Of a DNA stretch of 64,000 nucleotides, positions 54,220 to 64,000 are shown in pieces. The translations under genes were made by a program, and so were the position numbers. The DNA is from Tubiluchus corallicola (lineage: Eukaryota > Priapulida > Priapulimorpha > Priapulimorphida > Tubiluchidae), in assembly GCA_030141605.1 (NCBI GenBank), contig JAQGDQ010000017.1, forward strand, positions 964,001 through 1,028,000, in the 5' to 3' direction. Under the pieces are notes generated by a model. The model ran no database searches and had not been told where the DNA came from. It worked only from the letters and a program-made list of their open reading frames with translations. Numbering within the stretch: the stretch's first letter is position 1; the number at the start of each line of letters is the position of its first letter.

Positions 54220-54496
54220 TATCCTTGGAAATGACGTATTTTCCTCTTTATGTCTACTGTACATTGTAGCACGGTACTGTACGTGTATACAGTTCAAATC
54301 TTTAGTAATTCATAGGTTTTTTGGTTCAAACAATCGGCAAAAGATTGTGCGTCAATTTGGCGAAGTGTTTTTTGATTTTCCAATTAATCCTCCTAAATTT
54401 CCTTTTTGACTCTTGTATTGTTTTCCTAAATTCGTTACCATTTTTTAACGCTGGTCGCCACGGCATCCGGCACTCAGCAGCTGCATCTACTTAATG

Positions 54497-55177
54497 CAGT
54501 GGTTCCCAACCGGGGGTACATGTACCCCCTTGGGGTACGCAACAGCAATGCCAGGGGTACGCAGAAGGTGTGTCAGATCGACACATTTTTTTCTTTCTGT
54601 AGCCGGTGAAAAGGGTAAAATACACCAAGTTGCAGCATCGCGATATTCTTTCTACAGGTTAGGCAATATTTCACAAACAAGGCTTATATTTTGTCGCTTT
54701 GTTTGTGCTGTATTTGGCCTTCGAGGTGTTGGTTCCCTTTGTGACAACATACAAATGTGAGCTAGGCTTCAGTGCAATGCTACATTTGAAGACGAAGGCA
54801 AGAAACCGTTTGGATTTGAGGAGCGACATGGGAGTCGCAATATCAACAATTAAACCTGATATCAAAAAACTTGTTGATAATCATCAAGAACAGCGTGCGC
54901 ATTAATTATGACTGCTGTGAAGATCGTGAAGATCGAGTTTCCCTGTATTGATGTTTTCATATTCGAGAAAGTTGTTCAAATTACGTATTTCTTAATAATC
55001 AGTGATAAAATTCATGTTTTCAAAAAAAGTTAAAATAAAAAAATATCGATAACATTAATCGTTGTTTTCTGGAAACTGGTTTTTCAAACGATTTGTTGAA
55101 AAATATCAGGTGGGGGTACGCTGAAGATCGCCACATTTAGAAGGGGTACTTGGCAAGAAAAAGGTTGGGAACCACTG
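54497..55177 (+). mobile_element. hAT element remnant, 681 bp, 8-bp target duplication
   Basis: The ends CAGTGGTTCCCAACC and GGTTGGGAACCACTG are perfect 15-bp inverted repeats of the common hAT type. ACTTAATG flanks both sides (54489-54496 and 55178-55185), an 8-bp duplication. GGGGTAC words recur near both ends. The interior keeps only the C-terminal part of a transposase, so this is an internal-deletion derivative. Confidence 0.88.
54699..54905 (+). pseudogene. hAT transposase C-terminal fragment
   Basis: A 68-codon frame ends at TAA 54903-54905. It contains TTYKCELGFSAMLHLKTKAR and NRLDLRSDMGVAISTIKPDI, the end of the hAT dimerisation region seen in ZBED5- and FAM200-like proteins. The rest of the transposase (zinc finger and most of the catalytic domain) is absent, so it cannot be active. 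Confidence 0.8.
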
Positions 55178-55865
55178 ACTTAATGTAAATGGCTGCAGCA
55201 AAACTAGAACTGAGCCCCTATCAAGGATAGTTCTTTGCCACAGTTGGCCTATATACATTTTTCTTCAACGAGATAAAATTAATAGACTGCACTCACCGCG
55301 ACCACTCTGCCATTCCCTTGGTTAGGTCTGTATTTAATTAACATTTTTACAATCAAGACACATTTGACCTTTTTTAATTTATCGTATCATATTAGTAATT
55401 GTAAAACGTGATAGTATATGTATTGAATTTGAAATACTTGACGCTGTTATAAGCCGCCGAATGTGCTCGCCAAAAACTGGAGTCGACTGATGTAAAGAAA
55501 AGAAATGCTCTAAGATTCTATGTTCTGGTACTTTTTAAGTCAGATTGCCTGAATTGAATGAAAATTGAAGATAGATTCATTTCAGGTCCTGCGCGTTATA
55601 GGCTTCATTAAAAATTAAAAAAACTGGAATTTTCATTATAGTACTAGGTTATCTGTATATTACACCTGGCACATTGTCACATCTGTCACTTCTGTTACAC
55701 TAGTCCTGTTACACACGTCACATCTGTCTATATTTATGAGACAGAAAAATGCGCAACATTAATTCTATTTTACAAAATTTCACAAGTTATATAAAATGAT
55801 TTCACGTCATTTACTGTGCATCTCTTGACGATACATTTTTAAATTTCGCATCTCAAAGTTAACCT

Positions 55866-58800
55866 TTACTCTAAGTCCAAAGCTTGGTTATCAATCTCCA
55901 ATGTTGTTATTCCTTTTTTCGAGTTAGCAACAATTGGTTTATTGTTATTTCTCACTGAAATATCAATGTCGTCCATTCTCAGATCATAACTGACTCCAAA
56001 ACACTTTTGATGACACCAGTTTCTTAAACACACCAAGAGTGTCAAAATCATCTGCCCAAAGGGGGCTAACACAATGATAAACAAAACTATCAAACCAACT
56101 GCCATTCCAGGCCTTTCGCCGTAGTCTAAAACTGGATAAATGTACAGAGAATTTTTGGCCCCTGTCCCTCCAGCGGCCCAGTATATGATTGTGAATGACC
56201 CATAGATGATGCTGGCCAAAGAGATTAACCAGAAGTGTTGAAATCGAATTGGCACAGCGCTGAACATGATGTCAAAGACGACGTAAACTGACTGGATACC
56301 ATGTACATTAAGGTCAACTGCATTAGTTCCTCCACCATTGTACAACAATGTCCAGTAACCTGGAAAATGTAACAGTGATTAAAGTAAAAGCTTTATTAAA
56401 ATAAAATAAAATTGTGCCTGATTTGACAATGAATGTTTGTCCACTTTTGGTTATGAATCGTAATATTTTGCTTGTTCTTTTTATGTTTGGGCAAATAATA
56501 AAATTAATGATTTGATTTGATATCATAACTAAAACAGACGTTGCTATTGTTAAAGTTAATAAGCTGTCATTAACAATATTGTTTTTAATATTGTTATTAC
56601 TGCTAGTGCGTAGGCCCTATGTGTCACAGTCATAGGCTGCAGTAGCCCTACTCATAATCAGAGATATGTAGCGCTAGACGAAGGGCCGGATTTTATTTTG
56701 TACGTCCCAGGGCAAAAAATACGGGGAGACCCCGGCCCCCAGTAACAATTAACAAAAGCATGAATGCTGGATTCTTCAAATCAGTTTATTCAGCTTTTAC
56801 AACATAATGTCAACATTAGGCCCACAAGTTTAACACAACAAAAAGAGAAGAGATATTCTGATATTTTCAAAATCTAAATAAGTTTCTGAAATATTAAATA
56901 TAATACGTACTAATTGCAATAAATAAATTACTGGTCTGGTAGTGCCAATGAGTTGGAATAATGGACAAAAGAACACTTCCGATGTATTATTATAAGGTAC
57001 ATTAATTAATTGAGCCCTTTTTAATCAGATAATTCAGCATAATTTTACTCTCATTCTGTAGTAACTTTTCACAGTAAATTAATTTCACTCAATCTCAGGA
57101 GGCCCCTCAGTTCAAAGAGGCCCCTTTGCTGCCGCCCATCAAGGCCATTTTAATCCGGCACTGCATCAGTCAATACAAAAGATATTCTGTAGTCGAAATA
57201 CAAATACGAAACTGCACGATCTTACCACATTGAAGAATTGTTTAATACAGAAAATTACAAACTATTTTTTATTAAAACGGTACTCTTACTGTATATCTGC
57301 CTAACAGCCGACATGGGAGCGAATTATAGGAAGAAACAATAAAGCTTACTAAGTGTTACAAGGATGGAAATACATGCTGCCAAATTGTACATAATCCAGT
57401 GAACCTGTAGATACCAAGCTAAGCTTTCTGTGTTGTCTGCCAGGTCGTGGTCTTCTGCTAGCAAAAACATATGGTGATTAGATGTTACAAACTTTACCTC
57501 GAAAAAAATCAGATTTAAAGAAGCTGCATATCATGAAAATTTAGATTTCAATTCGTGTAACTTTTTCAACGTTATTTTTTTCAATTATGTTTCAGAAATT
57601 TTGCAAATGGATTCTTTACAATATTTGTGATGGTAATAAGATATAAATAACTCTGTTTCATGCAAACGATACCCACATCAACATGCATTCAGTAAAACTC
57701 GCCATATCAGATAGTCTGTTAAATGTGTACACTACTACACTAAAATCACCTTGTATCGTTGTTCATAAGTAACTAATAGCAAAATTATTTGCATGAATAA
57801 AGTAAAACTTGGAAAGAAAATGGGAATGGTAATAATTAAGGTTACTCTTTTCTACAACAAATGTTTTCATCAGCTTTCCTCGGGTAAATTATATGACACC
57901 GATAATTAACAGTACCTCCTAAACTCTCGTTATTAATTACATACCAGCAAAACGACCTTATAAGTTTACAAACCTTTGTGTATAGATGTAATATAGGTCG
58001 ACATTTAAGCTGCAGTTTTACTTAAAGGAAGACAGGATGATTTTCTTATACTACCCCATTTTCAAGTCCGATAAAAAGTATACATTTTAGCACAATTAAT
58101 ACTGCAAAAAAAGCGTTCCTAATAATAAATAATAGATTAAAAACTTAATTAACGGCGGGCGAGCACAGCTATTGACCACATCACAAACTAACATAATTTT
58201 CAACAGCAAAAATATTCCACGAGCGTCTTACACGTGTTAGCGAAAGCGAAAGGTGAAGTACAGTGTACTGTAAGATACTCAGTGTGTTACACTAAAACTA
58301 GGCAAGTTTTAAGATAAAAATTCAAATTTAAAATTGATATTGCAAAAGGGTTTCTGAAGTTTGTCACAAACTGACACATCTGAACTGATCTGTTTTTCGT
58401 GCAATGCGTTTCCGAATTGTAGACGCCAGTGCCCGTCTAACTAGCGAATGGCGAAATGCATGTAACAGCAAAGAACTAGTGGCGCAAACGCGAAAAATTG
58501 GTAATAATTCTTTTATGAAGTCATTTTTGAAAAAAAGAGTATGTTTTCTTTCAATATTTTAAAGAGTAGATTCTTTTGACCTACAGTTTAAGACTTTGCT
58601 TTAAGGGCTATCCCTGTTTTGTGTGATAATGCACACTTGCAGGTGAGTGGTGCAGGTGCCGTGTTGAAAGTTATGCATTATCATTCAGAGATTGGTGAGT
58701 GGTATATCTAGCATTCCGTGAAATATTGATAAAAAGTGTGTGTGATAAAAAGTACCTCTTTCTGCCTTAAAATAGAGCACAATAGAAACACCAGCCGCCA

Positions 58801-61800
58801 TTACAAGATGCAAGTTCAGAAGTACAAAAGTGAGGTTCGTCAAGTAAATAAAATACTTCCCTCTTTCATCTGCAAAGAAAATGTCAAGCCTCATTAATGA
58901 CTTATAGTCTTAACTTCGAGATCATTGGTTAATAATTCAATTTTGAAACATGATTTGACGGAAAGGAAAGAAAGTTATGAAAGTCGCGACTAAAACAGAG
59001 CACCAGTAGCGTGCAGAAAAGGGGGTTTAGGCTGCGATGGCCCGGGCACCCATATCGGGAGAGCATCCAATTAGAGTGAAATGAAAATTTAGCTTTTGAA
59101 ATTTGAAACTGTCTCTGTTAATTTCATGAAGCTAGTGTGAATGTGGATCCATGTTTTGATAAGCGAGACCGGAGTAGAAAATCTATTACATCTAAATACT
59201 GTGTATGATTCCGATTAATTAGACGATATAAAGCAGCGTAAGTAGATTAAGATAATGTGTGTTGCATACAGATTACTGCTTGCTATCGCATTTTTAATCG
59301 CAAGTAGTGAAAGTTTTCAAAACCGAAATTAATAAAAACACATCTGAGGCCGTCCACGTCACAAGAGCGACTGACCAAAATGGCTTTAAACAGCACCGAA
59401 AAATTCCTTGCATTAAAAAATTAAGTAGTTCAAGTGTTTTCAAACAGGAGATCTCATTTGGAAAAAAGAAAACTTAATTAATGGGGCCGATTTATATTTA
59501 TTTTGAATAGAGTGTTTATTTCGTGTTTTATTTGTTTCTTTACTTATTTAAAATGTCTTCCTTTCTCACATTTCTCAGTACTGGCCTCTACGTCCACTAC
59601 TTGAGCCTTTGGGGCATACAATCAAGAAGCTGGAGCTGGAAGTTCACCAAATTTCTGCACGTCACTGCTATAGCACACAAGAAATGGAAACACCACGAAA
59701 CAGAAAACAAGAAATTTCACGTCTTTGTGCACTAGGGAAGAACAGAAAACAGAAAAGAAACGTCTAATTTTGTTAATTAGTTGGATTAACAAATAGACTC
59801 GTTTTTATTTTTACCCTACACGTACGCTAGCCTTAAATCTGGACTTCAGCCTGGAAACTAACACTTGGACACATTGGATTGGTTGACAAGCTCTCCTAGG
59901 ATTGAATTAGGACCTAACATAGCCACAAAGCGATGTGCTATTCAGTAACTAAAGGATTGAAGTGTGATGCCAAGTCATTGGTTCAAATCCGAATTTAGTC
60001 CCGACTTTTTTGTATTTTCTTCTTTCGGTCATTGTTGCTTTCAAACCTTTAATGATTGTGAGTTCACTTCGTTAGGCAGTGTTATACTTAATTATTTAAC
60101 AAAAGGCTTATTATGTAACAAACGACGTTATGTAGAAACCATTGTGCAACATGTTTTGCATCATGTGACAATCATTATGTGACAACAAGGACCATAACAA
60201 GACCCAACAAAAATTACGACCATAACCATACTCGTATAGTGGCATGGTCGTAATTTTTATTGTGTCTTGTTATGGTCTCGATGTGGTCTAATTATGAACT
60301 TGATCACTTTCTTTCTGTTCCTCTGGGTCTGGACAGTCTCGTCTGTCTGGGGTCTGTGGCTGGTCTGTTTGAATTCTTGTGAAATGTAATCTATCAGATG
60401 TCTGATTAGTAGCTAATCTGTGTTGAGTTTACACGTCAGACGTAACTCGCCAAAGCAAACCTCGGACAGATCAAATTCAGCAAACCAGACCTCTGATAAA
60501 GAGACCTTAAAGTCACAAACGGATCAGACCTCCAAAAAGAAAGACCGCTGAAGTACAAGACCTTAGACCAGACTGCGGTGCAGCCATACATCCAGAACAA
60601 AAGGAAACTCAGCCAATCCGACCTCATCCAGACCATGACAAGGCCCAATTGCAGATCACGACCAAACTTACGTTAGTCTGTTTCACAATACATTATTTTT
60701 ATACATAATGGTTGTCACATAATTATACAAAAATTATTACATAGGGATTGTTACATAAACGCGTAAAATTAGTAACACAGTGGGACAAGTTTGTTACGTG
60801 ATGCATGTTAACGGGCGGTATTTACCTGACCAAAAAATTCTTAAAGGACAAGAAAAGGGGTACCTGAAGTAGGTTTCAGAAAAATCGCCTTAAGAAGTTA
60901 TATTAGTTTATAGCAATTTTATGCATACATCGCACTCGCGTTGAAAGGAATTTTTGTTTCATTATGTATGCAAAAGCATTTGTGTAAAGCAAGCAAGCGT
61001 CGAAAATTTGCGAGTTTCAAAGGTTAATCTTCTTGAAATCATTTATAGTTAGTATAGCCAATATAGTGACAAACATATCAACAAAGCAGATAATAAATAT
61101 TGCTGAGGCGGCGATCAGGAGTTATTTTTTTTGACACGAATAGGCTGAAAGGCATTTGAATGTCATCTGCACCAGTGCAAGTTAATGCGGATGTTGAGAG
61201 CCGAGTAGGACACTAGCCGAAGTAGGACAATTGTCGTACATAGGCTAGCCCAAGTTGGACACTACAGACTGATCGCGAATTGAGTCGTTAATCGCTCTGG
61301 CAGCGTCCGTTGTCCTTGTTTTTTTTATAATAATAATTGAAAACGTCAATACACGTTGAATAATTCATTATACACCTGCTAAAGGGTGTACAAGAATCTT
61401 ATTCTGAGCTAGTAGAACGGCCAATATTAAATTTGGCTTCGATATTAATCTTTTTGAAGTGAAATAATCCCGCTTTTTGGGTGGTTTCAACATTTGCTTC
61501 AGGTATGTCATTTTTTGTTTGGTCTCGCTTCACAGACAGGCGATCCGTTTCACTACCTCTTGCGCAAATAATTGTTTTCTACTAAGTAAAGTAGAACTAT
61601 CTATAAAGTAGAGTAAACGAACTAAAGTAGGGCTACAGAGCTATGTGCGCTAAATAGTTTCCCTCTTTAAAGCATTGGATACTAAGTTTAATGTTATGAT
61701 GATATTAATGGAGCTAATAATAATGATGATATTATTGTAAAAAAATCATTTGTAAATTGTCAATTGTCAATTTTCTAAACAAATTTAGTTTTATGTTTTA

Positions 61801-62163
61801 TTATGTCATAATTCTCGATTCTCCGCAGAAATCGCCAGTGCCCTACTTGGGCTGCCCATGTACGACACTGCTTTTCCCCAAATTTAGCACATGCGCTTTA
61901 GCGAAAGTGTCCTACTTCGACTAGTGGCGTAGTCCACGCCCTACACAGATAATGAAGACCACACTGGTTAACTTGTACAGAAAGTGTAAAATACACGGCG
62001 CAATGAGATTACAACCAGAATATGCTGTTACAAGTTTGACAGAAAAGCTGAGAAGATCAAGTGAGTTAGATCAAGATTCTGGTTGTGATAGCAAGGTCAG
62101 AAAAGTGCATGTTAATCAGCGTGCTAGTGAGTCATTGATTCATTTTTAAAACTTAATGGATTT

Positions 62164-62252
<89 letters not shown>

Positions 62253-62535
62253 AATAATAATAATAATGATGACGATGATGTTGATTTTGATTTTGATTAT
62301 AAGGGCAATGATGACGATGATGACGATCACAGAGACGACAACGATGCCAACGACAATGTTGATGTTGATGATGAAGATTTGGTGGCCGTAGTGAGAACGA
62401 TGCAAACATTCAATTACCTTCTTCTAAATAAAAGTCAAGCGTTGACGGTAGCAGAGATATAATTAGCCAAGCCATGAAGTAAATCATCATTGTTAGTTTA
62501 TAGAGAATGAATGCTTCAGTGGGAATGCATGGCCA
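55866..62535 (-). CDS. Rolling stone-like membrane protein, gene 9 (canonical type, first exon outside window)
   Basis: Four minus exons, 62535-62418, 58869-58756, 57457-57350 and 56359-55866, give 277 aa plus a missing N-terminal exon. The first visible exon opens with the invariant Trp after TATTTTCAG and carries TM1. The second has GKYFIYLTNLTFVLLNLHLV, the classical Rolling stone YLTN motif and TM2. The third has WYLQVHWIMYNLAACIS (TM3), and the last has SYWTLLYNGGG, SAVPIRFQHFW, IIYWAAGGTG, YIYPVLDYGERPG and the final segments. All three internal joins are phase 1 and restore conserved residues. It has the most introns of the nine and the C-terminal tail lacks HCxCH. Introns contain MITEs at 58026 and 56693 and a foldback element at 60105. 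Confidence 0.87.
56693..57163. mobile_element. MITE-like element with GCCGGATT inverted ends
   Basis: The left end GGGCCGGATTTTATTTTG and the inverted right end CAGTGCCGGATTAAAATGG share GCCGGATT and flanking T/A runs. GGGG/CCCC-rich blocks lie just inside each end. No clear target duplication is visible. It lies in the last intron of gene 9. Confidence 0.4.
58026..58600 (-). mobile_element. MITE family P, copy 3
   Basis: A 575-bp element bounded by TTAA at 58022-58025 and 58601-58604. On minus it runs in the same direction as copies at 10081 and 41268, and shares TCTTAAACTGTAGGTCAAAA and ATCGGACTTGAAAATGGGGT with the latter. It lies in an intron of gene 9, as copies 1 and 2 lie in introns of genes 3 and 7. 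Confidence 0.68.
60105..60810. mobile_element. Foldback-like imperfect palindrome
   Basis: The left arm has TTATGTAACAAACGACG and ATGTGACAATCATTATGTG; the right arm has ACATAATGGTTGTCACATAA and ACAAGTTTGTTACGTGATGC, inverse versions of these. In the left arm a strong hairpin at 60190-60277 pairs GACCATAACAAGACCCAACA with its inverse near the right edge (34-nt arms, two mismatches). Words like GGTCTGTTTGAATT near 60360 and AAATTCAGCAAACCAGACC near 60472 are also inverse. The symmetry centre is about 60430-60450. It lies in an intron of gene 9. Confidence 0.5.
60841..60960 (+). repeat. Dispersed repeat family Q, copy C (truncated)
   Basis: The first 120 bp match copy B from TTAAAGGACAAGAAAAGG through TTTTATGCATACATCGCACT, then similarity stops. 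It follows the foldback element directly. Confidence 0.65.
62164..62251. repeat. (GAT)n trinucleotide microsatellite
   Basis: About 29 perfect units followed by ATA and GAC/GAT variants to about 62370. It lies in the gene 9 intron just 3' of the first visible exon. The Met-, His- and Ile-runs read in different frames are artefacts. Confidence 0.97.
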
Positions 62536-64000
62536 CTGAAAATATAGAGCAGTTATACATTAGCAAAATAACTGTGATTTGTGAATCAACTTGAAATTAA
62601 TCATTATTTGCACTAAAATTAATTCTTTCTATTCTAAGTCAGGTAGACCAATTTAATCTTAAAAACACGTTTGACTCGAAATATTGGTCGAGGGACTCGC
62701 TCAAATCGAGGTTGTGGATGCCGCCATCTTGAATTTAAGAAGGTAAATCGAAAGTCAGAGTCTGTCAATCGGTGCAGAATTTGTTCTAGTATATGCCTAC
62801 TCCCTACAGAGTTTCATAACGATCAGTTGTGAATTGGCGGAGCTTTAGGATTTTCACTAAATAATAATAATAAATGTTGTTATCGCCGCCAAGTTGAGTT
62901 CTCAGTGGCAGATCGAAAAGTCGACTCTGTCAGCCAATGTGAAATTCGTTCTAGAATATTTCTGTAAAGTTTCCTGACGATCGGATGCGAACTAGCGGAG
63001 ACTTGGGCTTTTTTTTAAATTTTGTTTTCAAATTTGTTCTATTTTACTCATTTAAAGTTTTATGTCGGTCCGTTGCAAATTCACGGAGATTTGAGTTTTT
63101 TTGAAAACGTCATTCTTCAAGAGCAGCAACAACAACAACAGTATCTAGAAAAGTAGCGATTTGGGTCGCGCCCTCGACCATAAATCCGGGCATTCAGACA
63201 TTCACTTTGTCCGTCACATTTTTTTCAACTTTGTAACTCCACAAGTATTGAAATATAGTAACTCCGAAAGTGTTTATCCAATTGAGTTGGAATTTGGTGT
63301 GATGGTTAGACACGGTGTCTTTAGTTCAAGAAAAAAATGGTCACACTTCGTCCGTAAGTTAATTAATTAGAGATTATTGATTAAATTTAAATTGATCCAA
63401 TTCCAAAAGTATTTACCCAATTGAGTTGAAGTTTTGGTATGAAATGAGTCCCGGTTCTACCACTAGGCGAACTAGGCAGTTGCCTAGAGCGCCAAGTTTT
63501 AAGGATGCGCCAAATTCTAGAAGCATGTTTTTAATTTTTAAGTTTGCCGTAAGTAAATGCACAACATTTTAATTAAAAACGAAACACATGCGTTATTTTG
63601 CTGTCAAAATGTATGATTCATCAACGCTAGCAAATGTCTTTCAGCGACATTTCACGGAGATATTGTTGACGCACTTTTGTCCGAATTTTGTATTGTATGC
63701 ATAGAGCAGCAGAGCTGTGTAAATACTTATTATAATAATCTAATTATGGCAGACAAACCTGTAAGAATCGAAGTCTCAAGGAATGAATACAAAAAAAGAT
63801 AGATAAAAAAGCTGGCGAGTGGGAGCATTGGATAGCAAAAAGATTCGCTAATGAACTATTCGCAACCAGACCAGAGTTATGGTTGTGAAGGTGATGAGGC
63901 TAGTGAATAGTGGGTGTATAGATGGAAAAGAGGAGTTAGGATTTCAAAAATTTCTGATCAAAAGACTGAGTAAAAATCTAGACTGGAGAAGCAGAAACTG
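62536..64000. other. Right edge: expected intron/5' region of gene 9 with possible transposon start
   Basis: No exon of gene 9 with the expected Phe-Gly...GTAAG ending was found here on minus, so its first exon is probably beyond 64000. Near 63455-63520 TAGGCAGTTGCCTAGAGCGCC, a phrase common at ends of decayed DNA transposons, appears. A short frame at 63747 (ATGGCAGACAAACC) is broken by stops. Diverged repeats with CGGAG and CGATC words lie at 62800-63100. Confidence 0.35.

Larger units (their letters stand above)
53532..55865. other. Region between the BTB gene start and gene 9 stop
   Basis: It holds the BTB gene promoter and 5' UTR, a CRE palindrome at 54212-54219 and a hAT remnant (54497-55177). 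The remaining DNA is AT-rich with no supported gene. Gene 9's 3' UTR must lie below 55866 on minus; no clean AATAAA is evident there. Confidence 0.5.

Noticed and set aside
59523-59735. 70-codon plus ORF (MFYLFLYLFK start)
   Set aside because: In an intron of gene 9 on the opposite strand, without similarity or splice context.
61952-62149. 65-codon hydrophilic ORF
   Set aside because: Fairly natural composition, but it has no recognisable motif, ends just before a GAT microsatellite and lies antisense in a gene 9 intron. Could be a decayed element; not supported as a gene.
63747-64000. Transposon-like ORF starting MADKPVRIEVSRNEYKK
   Set aside because: Broken by stop codons and running off the window; similarity to transposon-encoded proteins is only a vague impression.

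Overview
This is metazoan nuclear DNA: AT-rich, with GT-AG introns of about 0.4-5 kb, abundant microsatellites, LINE fragments and MITEs. The codon use and gene families fit an invertebrate animal, but nothing seen here fixes the phylum. There is no prokaryotic or organellar content.

The main content is a tandem cluster of nine Rolling stone (ROST)-like multi-pass membrane protein genes. I number them 1-9 by position. Gene 1 (minus, runs off the left edge) is head-to-head with gene 2. Genes 2-8 are all on plus (2600-47241). A minus-strand six-exon BTB-BACK gene (48843-53531) follows. Gene 9 (minus, 55866-62535) lacks only its first exon, which should lie beyond the right edge. Every copy has a phase-0 intron immediately before an invariant Trp codon that opens the membrane domain. 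Genes 1-6 form one subfamily: YDP-x-x-H (IDP in gene 1) after TM1, and mostly a Cys-rich N-terminal exon with the core NRQGCC. Genes 7-9 look more like canonical Rolling stone, with L-T/S-N at the same place and more introns.

The most unusual observation is in genes 2 and 3. Each has an extra 5' exon (2600-3170 and 7760-8492) coding for 190-244 residues of charged amphipathic helix built on 11-residue periods (59-residue super-repeats in gene 3). Each joins in phase 1 to a 116-nt Cys-motif exon, so the predicted products are helical-repeat/ROST fusion proteins of 442 and 494 aa. Genes 2, 3, 5 and 6 also share a C-terminal H-C-x-C-H motif that goes with the N-terminal cysteine cluster.

The spaces and introns hold many mobile elements: three LINE 3' fragments, one of them in gene 7's intron with a target-site duplication; a hAT remnant with an 8-bp duplication; a 971-bp element also with an 8-bp duplication; TTAA-flanked piggyBac-like MITEs; three foldback-type palindromes made of subrepeats; a 36-bp minisatellite; and a second dispersed repeat family in three copies. 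Nine perfect TGACGTCA palindromes are scattered through the window, several near gene starts, which suggests CREB/ATF-type control of part of the cluster.
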